Assembly (NCBI GenBank): GCA_038199755.1
Contig: JBBPYR010000298.1
Span: 1 to 9,560 of the forward strand
DNA from: JBBPYR01 sp038199755
GTDB taxonomy: Bacteria; Chloroflexota; Ktedonobacteria; Ktedonobacterales; Ktedonobacteraceae
Reading direction: 5' to 3'
DNA length: 9,560 nucleotides
Shown: in pieces, positions 1-7,700 of the stretch
Position numbering within the stretch: the stretch's first letter is position 1
Layout of the letters: every line of letters starts with the position of its first letter
Program-made: the position numbers and the translations under genes
The notes under the pieces: generated by a model
Told to the model about the DNA's origin: nothing
The model's database searches: none
What the model saw: only the letters and a program-made list of their open reading frames with translations

Positions 1-17
1 TCTCTCTGCATGTTCGC

Positions 18-1490
18 TTACTCAGTGTCGGTATTTCTTTTGGTGTCTAACCACTTTTTGATACTGGCTTCTTTGCCCTGGTGTCCTGGTTCGTAGTAGC
101 GTTTGCCCTGCAATTTGTCGGGAAGGTAGGCTTGCAGCCGTTGCGCGGGCGGACGGTCGGGGTCGTCTATCTGCATCTCTTTGTAATAATCATGGGCGTA
201 CTTGTAGTCTTTGCCGTAGTTGAGGTCTTTCATGAGTTGGGTGGGTGCGTTGCGAATCTGTAGCGGCACGGGATCGTTGCGCGTCTGTTGCACATCGTCT
301 TGAACACGGCTATAGGCTTCGTAGAGGGCATTGCTTTTGGGGGCGGTGGCCAGATGGATGACAGCCTGGGCCAGGGCAAGGTTTGCCTCTGGTAAGCCAA
401 CGAAGTGAACAGCCTGTTGTGCCGCTACGCACACCAAGAGGGCCTGCGGGTCAGCCATGCCGACATCTTCTGAGGCGAAGCGAAGCAGGCGGCGCATAAT
501 GTAAAGCGGGTCTTCGCCAGCTTCGAGCATGCGGGCAAGCCAATAGAGGCTGGCATCGGGGTCGGAGCCGCGCAGGGCTTTATGCAGAGCCGAGATGGTA
601 TCATAGTGCTGATCGCCGCTCTTGTCATAGAGGAGGGCACGATGTTGCATCGCCTCTTCCACCAGAGAGACGGTGATGTGCTCGCTTGTAGGACTTTGCT
701 GTTGATCGGCTGCTAGCTTTTTCTCGCTGGTGTCGCGACTCATGTGGGTGACGAGTTCTAGCACATTGAGGGCGGTACGGGCATCGCCGTTGGCAAAAAC
801 GGCAATTGCTTGTAAGGCCTCTTCGTCCACTTCTAGCGCGAGATTGCCTAGACCACGCTCTTTGTCGCCGAGCGCGTGCAGCAGGATGGTCACGACCTGT
901 TCTTCTGAGAGGGCGTGCAGAGTGAAAACGCGACAGCGTGAGAGCAAGGCGGCATTGACCTCGAAGCTGGGATTTTCGGTGGTGGCACCAATGAGTGTGA
1001 CCACGCCGCGCTCGACATGGGGTAACACTGCGTCTTGCTGCGCTTTATTGAAGCGGTGAATTTCGTCGATGAACAGAATGGTGCGCTGTTGTGAGAACTG
1101 GCGCAGCTTGTTGGCATCTTCCATCACCTTGCGGAGGTCGGCAACACCAGCGGAAACGGCACTCAAGGTGACGAAGCGCGCATGGGTATGGTGTGCGATG
1201 ACCTCGGCCAGGGTGGTTTTGCCACTGCCGGGCGGTCCCCAGAAGATCATTGAGCTGATGCGATCAGCCTCAATGCTGCGTCGCAGCAAGCGGCCAGGTG
1301 CCAAGATGTGCTCCTGGCCAATAATTTCCTCAACGCGGCGTGGACGCATGCGTGCCGCTAAGGGTTCGCCATCTGCCTTCTTGCTGGTTGTTTGCTCTAT
1401 AGGAGGGGTAGTTTTACGCGCTGACGGAGCCGTATCTTTTCTGTCCGGTGGCTGCTCGTCGGCTCCAAAGAGTGATGATTGATTTGCCAT
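18..1490 (-). CDS. rarA: Replication-associated recombination protein RarA (MgsA), AAA+ ATPase
   Basis: This is a DNA-dependent AAA+ ATPase of the RarA/MgsA/WRNIP1 family, which acts in the cytoplasm at stalled replication forks and is related to clamp-loader and RuvB ATPases. In the 490-residue product, Walker A (GPPGSGKTT) lies at about residues 85-93, Walker B (ILFIDEIH) at 138-145, the sensor-1 stretch GATTENPSF at 168-176 and the arginine-finger context LLSRCR near 182-187. The family signature PLAARMRP sits near 43-50. The C-terminal half holds the family helical and tetramerisation region (SEDVGMADP, APKSNALYEAY, LMKDLNYGKDYKYAHDY). It is somewhat longer than the usual 430-450 residues, because of a polar, probably disordered N-terminal segment (about 10-42) and a charged insert near 250-270. 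The N-terminal QSSLF (residues 4-8) resembles a sliding-clamp-binding motif. The ATG at 1488-1490 has no convincing Shine-Dalgarno sequence but begins the conserved-looking N-terminus. The gene diverges from the XRE regulator. Confidence 0.96.
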   Translation of the reverse strand: MANQSSLFGADEQPPDRKDTAPSARKTTPPIEQTTSKKADGEPLAARMRPRRVEEIIGQEHILAPGRLLRRSIEADRISSMIFWGPPGSGKTTLAEVIAHHTHARFVTLSAVSAGVADLRKVMEDANKLRQFSQQRTILFIDEIHRFNKAQQDAVLPHVERGVVTLIGATTENPSFEVNAALLSRCRVFTLHALSEEQVVTILLHALGDKERGLGNLALEVDEEALQAIAVFANGDARTALNVLELVTHMSRDTSEKKLAADQQQSPTSEHITVSLVEEAMQHRALLYDKSGDQHYDTISALHKALRGSDPDASLYWLARMLEAGEDPLYIMRRLLRFASEDVGMADPQALLVCVAAQQAVHFVGLPEANLALAQAVIHLATAPKSNALYEAYSRVQDDVQQTRNDPVPLQIRNAPTQLMKDLNYGKDYKYAHDYYKEMQIDDPDRPPAQRLQAYLPDKLQGKRYYEPGHQGKEASIKKWLDTKRNTDTE

Positions 1491-1548
1491 ATGTTTCGAT
1501 CTCAGACACTCGCTTTTCTACGTGTTTTTGCTTTATTTATAGGTAGTA

Positions 1549-1589
1549 AGCATACCATATTTTATAGAAACGTGTATCAGGATATTCAG
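1549..1589 (-). promoter_or_regulatory. Candidate rarA promoter
   Basis: Read on the minus strand, CTGAAT (plus 1584-1589) and TATAAA (plus 1561-1566) are separated by 17 bases. A second candidate just downstream is an extended -10, TGGTATGCT, whose hexamer is at plus 1549-1554. Both lie in the AT-rich spacer 60-100 bases upstream of the rarA start. The -35 match is poor (3 of 6), so this is only a plausible promoter and the two -10 options cannot be separated by eye. Confidence 0.35.
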
Positions 1590-1639
1590 AAGGATGTTCA
1601 GGGAAAAACAATAAAGTAAAAAGAAAATTCATCATTTAT

Positions 1640-1668
1640 TTGACAAACAGAGAAAGGTTACATAAAAT
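1640..1668 (+). promoter_or_regulatory. Sigma-70-type promoter of the XRE-TPR regulator gene
   Basis: A perfect TTGACA -35 box (1640-1645) is followed after exactly 17 bases by TAAAAT (1663-1668), five of six matches to the consensus -10. This is the strongest promoter-like sequence in the window. It would start transcription near 1675 and give a leader of roughly 105 bases before the ATG at 1780. Confidence 0.8.
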
Positions 1669-1676
1669 AATGTAAC
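1657..1676. promoter_or_regulatory. Palindromic operator candidate over the -10 box
   Basis: A perfect 7-base inverted repeat, GTTACAT - 6 bases - ATGTAAC, makes a 20-base dyad. It begins inside the promoter spacer, covers the whole -10 hexamer and runs to the predicted start site. A dimeric repressor bound here would block RNA polymerase. The helix-turn-helix protein encoded directly downstream is the obvious candidate for autoregulation, but that link is inferred from position only. Confidence 0.6.
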
Positions 1677-1694
1677 ATCATTGGAGTCAAGTAC

Positions 1695-1754
1695 GTGCTA
1701 AAAAATAATGAAAATAAATGTCGATATGGAAGAGCACTAGCAGCGTTTTTTTGA
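1695..1754 (+). CDS. Possible 19-codon leader ORF ahead of the XRE gene
   Basis: A GTG at 1695 stands 8 bases after a GGAG (1683-1686) and opens a 19-codon frame that ends with TGA at 1752-1754, 25 bases before the start of the XRE gene. It lies entirely inside the predicted leader. The encoded peptide is basic in its middle (KCRYGR) and ends in a small hydrophobic run (ALAAFF). A short AT-rich frame with an SD-like sequence can arise by chance, so this is only a candidate leader peptide. Confidence 0.2.
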   Translation: MLKNNENKCRYGRALAAFF

Positions 1755-1779
1755 GCGGCAGAGAGTAAAAGGTGAGGCA

Positions 1780-3531
1780 ATGCAGCAACAGCTAGGAGAA
1801 CTCATTAGACATTTGCGTCATGAGCGCAGTCTAACGCAGACAGAACTGGGTGGCGAGTATTATTCTAAATCGTATGTGAGCGCGGTAGAACGGGATAAGA
1901 TCGTTCCTTCCAAGGATGCTTTGCGTTTTTTTGCTGAGCAACTCGATCAGCCTCAAGATTCCTTTACGCTATTGATGCGTGAGAACGAGCATGAACGGCA
2001 TGAAATGACGATGTTGGGACAGAGAGATGCTGGTATTGCGCATGAGGAAATAGTCGCTCTGCTTGACATGGTTCTGGAGAGTGTAGAACAGGCAACATCA
2101 TTCCCATTTTCGCGTTTGCCGAGGCTTTCACAAGAAGTAATAGCAGTAATGCCTAAGGAGAAGCAGGCACTCTATACCTTGCTCATGGGTATGATGGCTC
2201 AGAAAAAACAAAATCATAGCACGGCCCAAGCCACTTTTGAACAGGCTCTCACGTTGGCATCACCCGCGCAACGCCCGGCAATCCTTGATGCGATTGGTGT
2301 CAACTACTATCAGGAGCAGGAATACGAAGCTGCACTTACCTACCATAAACGTGGCCTCAGTTTCTTAGAGGAACTGGATGCGGGTGCGATCATGCCAACG
2401 CTCAAACTCAAGCTTCATCTTCATTGTGCTTGCGATTACCGTATCCTTGGCTCTTATAAACAGGCATCTCTCCATTACGAGCAGGCATCTCATTCTCTCA
2501 ATGCAAGCCATGACTTGAAGACCGCGGGCCAGATCTATATGGGGCTTGGTTATTGTACCTATGCATATACCTTTCAGAATAGCATGCCTAGTAGTTCTGC
2601 TATGCCCTCTGAACAGAAAATGAGTAACGAGGAGATAGAACGGAACTTCTTGCGAGCTGTAGGATATCTTGTACAAAGTAGAGTATTGTATCAGGTGTGT
2701 AGCGATGTAGTGGGTGAGTCAACAGCACGAATAACTCAGGCCATGATTCTGCTTGATCTATGTAAACGCCGTCAACAACAATTGGCAATGGAGGAAGGTG
2801 CCTCTCAACAGAGCAGTTACAATCTCTACCTTGATGAGGCTGATGAGCAGTGTCGCCAAGTGCTGCTGTCCTGGCAGGAGCAGTTTATAGGATCAGTTCA
2901 ACCGAGCGCGGCAGTAGAAACACTCCTCTACATGGCTCTGGCGTTTCGTGTGCGCGTTTCCACTCTGGGTGCGGCCTTTGCCCGCCTCAGTAAGTATCAG
3001 GATACGGCTCAACGTGAGCTAGCGCAGGCTACCCTCTTCTGTCAGCGACTGCTTCACGCGCTGACGACCTCTACTTTTTCTTGGGAGCTGGTACGTGCTG
3101 GTTTGCGTCATGCTTCAGTTACGCAGCAGCAGCCCTCGCTACTATGTCTACCTGATGTAGCGCAAATACAACGAGATGCACACGGGCAGTTGCTGCGCGG
3201 CAAGCTGGAAGTCTACTTCGCGGCGGGCGAGGTAATGGAAGAAATAGGACGGATAGCAAACGACGATAAGTATGCTTTTGACTGCTATGAACGGGCCGAT
3301 CAGTGTTTCCGTGTGATGCTTCCAGTGTCTTTGAAGTTTACACATATTGAGATGCAAACATCTGACGGGACACAGGATGTTGGCGATGCAATGCATCGCT
3401 ATCAACGCTACATTGCCATTTTAGAAGAGCGGCTTCAGGCTACTCCAGCACTTGCCGAAAACACCATTAAAACATTGCTTCGTGTGCTCAAAGAGGGACT
3501 GGCACTTCAACAAGCTCATTTTGTGCTATAG
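1780..3531 (+). CDS. XRE-family helix-turn-helix regulator with TPR-like repeat body
   Basis: This is a cytoplasmic, probably DNA-binding regulator of 583 residues. Residues 5-56 form an XRE/Cro-CI-type helix-turn-helix: LGELIRHLRHERSLTQ leads into the recognition region KSYVSAVERDKIVPS. The middle, about 128-255, consists of paired amphipathic helices of TPR type; TFEQAL, YYQEQEYEAALTYHKRGL and YKQASLHYEQAS are the clearest. Helical segments continue to the end, with another TPR-like helix (AFDCYERADQCF) near 500. No membrane segment or second catalytic domain is visible. The architecture resembles regulators whose TPR body senses a peptide or protein partner, but no ligand can be named. The start is supported by AGGTGAGG at 1770-1776 just upstream. 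Translation ends at tandem stops (TAGTAG). The gene has its own promoter, a palindrome on that promoter and its own terminator, so it is probably monocistronic. Confidence 0.88.
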   Translation: MQQQLGELIRHLRHERSLTQTELGGEYYSKSYVSAVERDKIVPSKDALRFFAEQLDQPQDSFTLLMRENEHERHEMTMLGQRDAGIAHEEIVALLDMVLESVEQATSFPFSRLPRLSQEVIAVMPKEKQALYTLLMGMMAQKKQNHSTAQATFEQALTLASPAQRPAILDAIGVNYYQEQEYEAALTYHKRGLSFLEELDAGAIMPTLKLKLHLHCACDYRILGSYKQASLHYEQASHSLNASHDLKTAGQIYMGLGYCTYAYTFQNSMPSSSAMPSEQKMSNEEIERNFLRAVGYLVQSRVLYQVCSDVVGESTARITQAMILLDLCKRRQQQLAMEEGASQQSSYNLYLDEADEQCRQVLLSWQEQFIGSVQPSAAVETLLYMALAFRVRVSTLGAAFARLSKYQDTAQRELAQATLFCQRLLHALTTSTFSWELVRAGLRHASVTQQQPSLLCLPDVAQIQRDAHGQLLRGKLEVYFAAGEVMEEIGRIANDDKYAFDCYERADQCFRVMLPVSLKFTHIEMQTSDGTQDVGDAMHRYQRYIAILEERLQATPALAENTIKTLLRVLKEGLALQQAHFVL

Positions 3532-3564
3532 TAGAGTTGTACAAAACCCCTGCTCATTAGGAAT

Positions 3565-3603
3565 AGGTATCTCATTAAAAGGTGAGATACCTGTTTTATT
3601 TTT
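3565..3603 (+). terminator. Intrinsic terminator of the XRE-TPR gene
   Basis: A perfect 10-base stem (AGGTATCTCA at 3565-3574 with TGAGATACCT at 3583-3592) encloses an 8-base loop and is followed at once by GTTTTATTTTT (3593-3603). It lies 33 bases after the stop codon. The stem is only moderately GC-rich, but its perfection and the T tract make a rho-independent terminator very likely. It separates the XRE gene from the CheB operon. Confidence 0.85.
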
Positions 3604-3619
3604 GGGTGCTATTATAGTT

Positions 3620-3647
3620 TTGTTGTGTCTTATGCGTATACTATACA
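3620..3647 (+). promoter_or_regulatory. Candidate promoter of the CheB operon
   Basis: TTGTTG (3620-3625) and TATACA (3642-3647) are spaced by 16 bases. An alternative -10, TATACT, sits at 3637-3642 but has no good -35. The position just after the XRE terminator, and the absence of any other gene before 3792, make a promoter here expected. It would leave a leader of about 140 bases. Confidence 0.4.
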
Positions 3648-3651
3648 GTAG

Positions 3652-3680
3652 GGATACCCCTTGTGGGCATCCTCGTATCC
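3652..3680 (+). other. Overlapping inverted repeats in the CheB operon leader
   Basis: GGATACCC (3652-3659) can pair with GGGCATCC (3665-3672) with one mismatch. The same left arm, GGATAC (3652-3657), can instead pair perfectly with GTATCC (3675-3680), so the two hairpins exclude each other. A short perfect palindrome, GTACA-G-TGTAC, follows at 3702-3712. These could be a DNA operator or alternative leader structures. No known riboswitch was recognised. Confidence 0.3.
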
Positions 3681-3791
3681 ATTCTAAAAACGCATGTTCC
3701 TGTACAGTGTACTTAGACTTCTCAAAAGAGCCACAATGATCCTATGTAAGAAGGCATCCCATGAAAAGGGTTTTTATTAAAGGACTATAGT

Positions 3792-4613
3792 ATGCCTGGA
3801 CATAACATCATCGTTGTTGGAGCATCTGCCGGAGGGGTGGAGGCATTTATTACCCTGGTTAGTTCATTGCCAGCAGACCTTCCTGCCGCTGTTTTTATTG
3901 TGTTGCACATTCCCGCACAGAGTTTCAGTGTACTTCCCGCGATTCTCACGCGTTCGGGTCCCCTTGTCGCCTTTCATCCTAAAGATGGGGATACGATCGA
4001 GCAGGGAAAGATTTACGTGGCTCCCCCCGATCACCACTTGATGATTTCACGCGGGTCTGTTCGGGTCGTGCGTGGGCCAAAGGAGAATCGCCACCGTCCT
4101 GCTATCGACCCATTATTCCGCTCGGCTGCTACTACGTATAAACAGCGGGTGATTGGTGTTGTGTTGACTGGCTCGCTCTATGATGGAACCGCAGGTTTGT
4201 TGGCGATCAAGCAAGGTGGTGGTCTCGCCGTTGTCCAAAGCCCAGAAGATGCCCTCTATCCGAGTATGCCGCTGCATGCGCTACAGGATGTCAAGGTTGA
4301 CTATGTGCTGCCTATGCGAGAGATAGGAGCATTGTTAGTACGGCTGGCGCATGAGCCTGTACCAGAGCTTGAAGAGGATGGCACTTCTGAAGATATCGAG
4401 GTAGAAATCAAAATGGCCACGTTTGGTATGGAGACGATTCATGACGAGCACAAAGCTGGCACTCCCTCGGCATTTTCCTGCCCTGATTGCGGCGGGGTGC
4501 TGTGGGAGATTAATGATGGAGACCTGCTACGCTTTCGCTGCCGTGTCGGGCATGCCTTTTCGGTTGAAAGCATGATCAGCGGACAGGCCGATGAAATAGA
4601 AGCGGCTTTATAG
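3792..4613 (+). CDS. CheB-type methylesterase (no receiver domain) with zinc-ribbon-like C-terminus, cut by an in-frame TAG
   Basis: This is a protein-glutamate methylesterase/deamidase domain protein of 273 residues. The catalytic triad is recognisable: Ser12 in GASAGG, His39 in VLHIP and Asp131 in LTGSLYDGTAG. Typical CheB segments follow (YVAPPDHHL near 75-83, YPSMPLHAL near 155). There is no N-terminal response-regulator domain, so activity is not controlled by phosphorylation as in classical CheB. A linker leads to CPDC (Cys230, Cys233) with Cys250 and His254 in FRCRVGHAFS, a likely metal-binding ribbon seen in a CheB subfamily. The start is fixed by AAAGGA at 3779-3784, 7 bases before the ATG. 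The frame stops at TAG (4611-4613) after EIEAAL. My memory of relatives has Trp there followed by a helical tail, and that tail is encoded in frame beyond the stop. The core should still fold, so I call it a CDS with a probable nonsense truncation rather than a dead gene. Confidence 0.87.
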   Translation: MPGHNIIVVGASAGGVEAFITLVSSLPADLPAAVFIVLHIPAQSFSVLPAILTRSGPLVAFHPKDGDTIEQGKIYVAPPDHHLMISRGSVRVVRGPKENRHRPAIDPLFRSAATTYKQRVIGVVLTGSLYDGTAGLLAIKQGGGLAVVQSPEDALYPSMPLHALQDVKVDYVLPMREIGALLVRLAHEPVPELEEDGTSEDIEVEIKMATFGMETIHDEHKAGTPSAFSCPDCGGVLWEINDGDLLRFRCRVGHAFSVESMISGQADEIEAAL

Positions 4614-4730
4614 GCGGCCATGAAGACGCTAGAGGAGAGTGCTAGTCTTGTTCGGCGTATGATGAAACAGGCCAGGGATCGTGGTCGTCGCACACATTTA
4701 TTTGCTAGATGGGAGTCATGTAGAGCATGA
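4614..4730 (+). pseudogene. Untranslated C-terminal tail of the CheB gene beyond the TAG
   Basis: The CheB frame remains open for 38 codons after the TAG and ends with TGA at 4728-4730. The translation begins AAMKTLEESASLVRRMMKQA, an amphipathic helix matching the tail I recall in zinc-ribbon CheB relatives (alanine- and arginine-rich, 'LEERAALARRLAERARERG'-like). Its stop overlaps the ATG of the next gene as ATGA. Reading through the TAG would give a 312-residue protein with an otherwise normal end. The last dozen residues (THLFARWESCRA) look less family-like. A sequencing error, a real amber mutation or suppression would all explain the pattern. Confidence 0.65.
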
Positions 4731-7700
4731 GTGAGACGAAAGAAACCCGAGAAGAAAAGTTCTCAGCTATGCCTGGGCGTGGGGAAGCTTGGCTGCCTGA
4801 TCTGGTGGTTGTCGGCTCTTCTGCAGGTGGAGTTGAGGCCCTCTCGATTTTCGTGGGTAGCTTACCAGACGATTTTCCCGCCCCAATTGTGCTCGCACAA
4901 CATCTTGATCCCACACGTGCAAGCAATCTGGATGAAATTCTTCGGCGGCGTACTTCCCTCACAGTCAATTTAGTAACCTCGGTCAGTCGCCTACTGCCAG
5001 GTGAAATTTATGTGGTGCCCGCGAATCGACAGGTGCTGATTCGCGATGGCCATGTCGAAGTGAAGGAAGATTTGTCCAAACGATCTCGGGCCAAGCCGTC
5101 GGTCGATACGCTGCTCTCGACCGCTGCAGAAGTCTATGGAGAACACCTGATCGCTGTGATTTTAACGGGTTCTGGCTCTGATGGTGCGGTGGGCGCAGTC
5201 GATGTAAAAAATGCTGGTGGAATGGTCATCATCCAGGACCCACAGACCGCTCGTTATCCTTCGATGCCCTTGGCACTACCACCTACCATGATTGATTTCG
5301 AGGCCACTATCGAGCAAATCGGTCCACTGCTCTATGATTTGCTGATGGGTGTGAGCTTTCCGCGCCCAGAAGAAAAGACGGAAGATGTTTTGCGCGCTAT
5401 CCTTGAGCAGGTAAGCCAACAGGCGAGTGTTGACTTTCGTTCTTATAAGACATCGACAATTCTGCGGCGCATTGGTCGCCGGATGGCGGTGACGCACAAG
5501 CATTCCATTCAGGATTATGAAGAGTATCTCAGGCATCATCCTGAAGAGATTGGGGAACTGGTGAAGGCTTTCCTCATCAACGTGACGCAGTTCTTTCGTG
5601 ATCCCGAGGCCTTTGCCTATCTGAAAAGCGACATTTTGCCGCGGTTGATTGAGCAGGCGCGAGGGCGAGGTCGTGATTTGCGCTTATGGGCTGCTGGGTG
5701 CGCTTCAGGGGAAGAGCCGTACTCGCTGGCAATGCTTTTGACTGATATGCTGAGTGCGGAAATCTCCGAGTGGAACGTGAAAATTTTCGCGACCGACCTG
5801 GACGAAGCTGCCATTAGCTTCGCACGACGCGGCTTGTATTCCGAGAATCTGCTGAGAGGGATTCCCAGTGCGTACATTGAACGTTTCTTTGAGCGCGTTG
5901 ACCATGGCTACCGCATTGCCAAGACGCTGCGCCAGATGGTGATTTTTGGGCAGCAGGACCTCAGCAGAAGTGCGCCGTTTCCACGCATCAACCTTGTGCT
6001 CTGTCGCAACGTGCTCATTTATTTTACGCCTGAACTGCAGGATTATGTGCTCAGCCAATTCGCGTTTTCGCTTAGCCCTGATGGCTACCTCTTTTTAGGA
6101 AAAGCCGAGACGGTGCGGCCTACGCTGTCCCATTATGAGCTGATCAATAAACACTGGAAGGTGTATCGCTGCACAGGTAATTCACTTCCTATCATGCGAC
6201 GACCCTATGGGGAACGCACGATTCCTCATGTGGATGGGCGTGCTCTCACGCGTATTAGTAGAATGGTTAGTAAGCCGAACATTGAACAAGATGTATCGCC
6301 TGCTTCACTCGAATTAGGGCAACTGCGACGGCTCAATGATCTACTCTTACGCTTTCTTCCTGTAGGTGTCGTCATAATTGATCGTGCCTATCGCGTCTTG
6401 ACGGCTAATGGAACCGCCAGACGACTGCTAGGTCTGCGTGAGATAGGCCTGAATGAACAAGATTTTCTGCACGCAGTGCGCGGTATTCCCTATGTGTCGG
6501 TACGTAATAGCATTGATGCCGTCTTTCGTGAGCGTAGCGCGGTCAGCCTAACAGAAGTCGAGTTGGATATTGCTGGTGGTGGCAACGGGCGCTGCGTGAG
6601 TTTTTCGATTGCCCTCATGCAGACGGAAGCGGGGATGCCCGATCTCGCTATCATTAGCGTGAATGACGTGACGGAGCAGGTGCAGATAAGGCGGCAGTTG
6701 GAAGGCGTGCAGGTTGAACAAGGGCAATTGATGAATGAATTGGGAACAGCCAACAAGCGTCTGAACGATGTCAATAAGGAATTGTTGGATGCCAACGAGG
6801 AATTGCAGGTTGCCAATGAAGAGCTGATGCTGACTCACGAGGAATTGCAGGCCACGATTGAGGAGTTTGAGACCACCAACGAGGAGTTGCAGGCCACCAA
6901 CGAGGAACTGGAGACGAACAACGAAGAATTGCAGGCCACCAATGAGGAACTGGAAACGACTAATGAGGAACTGAGGGCGCGTACCAGCGAATTGCAGGAA
7001 CTCACGACGATGCTTGATAGTGAGCGCGTGCGACTCTCCGAAATGGTTGAACTCGCTCCCTTTGACATTGTCGTGCTCCGTGGCCCCTTGCTGCTCATCG
7101 AGGCGTTCAATGCACGCTATACGCAACTACTTGGTGAGCAGGTGGTGAAAGGACGTTCTCTCGAAGATGTGTATGAGTTGTTTTGGCCCGATGGGATCGC
7201 CATTGTTCGGCTGGCACGTGAGGCCTTTGAGCAGAATGCTGTACGGATAACGTCGCTCATACGTGTTCAGCAACTCGACTTGGCCAATGAACTGGTGGAG
7301 CGTTATTTCTCCTATACACTCGTGCCATCGCATGATGTGCTTGGGCGTGCCATAGGTGTCATTATCTACGCGGTAGATGAAACTGAGCAACATGCGAAGG
7401 ATACCGAGGCAGAGCGTCAACAACTGCGCTTCATTTTTGAGGACGCCGATCACGGTGCGAGAGCTATATTCGACGCGCAAACGAAAGAACTCCTGATGGG
7501 CAGTCCGCGCTACCTCGACCTGATTACCTCTTTTGACACACGGGAGCAGCAAACACTGCTCGGTCGCCAGTGGCACGAACTGACGATGATGCTGTCTGTT
7601 GAGGAGGCGGAGCAGCTCTGGAAAACCGTGCAGGAGACGCATAAGCAGGTCCGCTTGCCGGAAGTTCATTATACGCTGGGTGAGGGTGGACAGGACCAGG

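Noticed and set aside
3452..3739. A 95-codon plus-strand frame running from the XRE gene end through the terminator
   Set aside because: It overlaps the XRE coding end, crosses the strong terminator hairpin and shows no family features.
3771..3780. GGGTTTTTATT just before the CheB start as a possible terminator
   Set aside because: Only a 3-4 base stem (CCC/GGG) precedes the T run, too weak to call.
4620..4730. An independent small gene starting at the ATG at 4620 after the CheB stop
   Set aside because: No ribosome site. It is in the CheB frame and reads as the CheB tail, so a remnant is the better explanation.
6548..7126. A 192-residue minus-strand open frame rich in 'LQFLVGGLQ' repeats, and a similar serine-rich frame at 6835-7110
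   Set aside because: Both are antisense shadows of the heptad-coding DNA in the CheB-CheR fusion. The repeats follow from the 21-base period, and there is no ribosome site or promoter.
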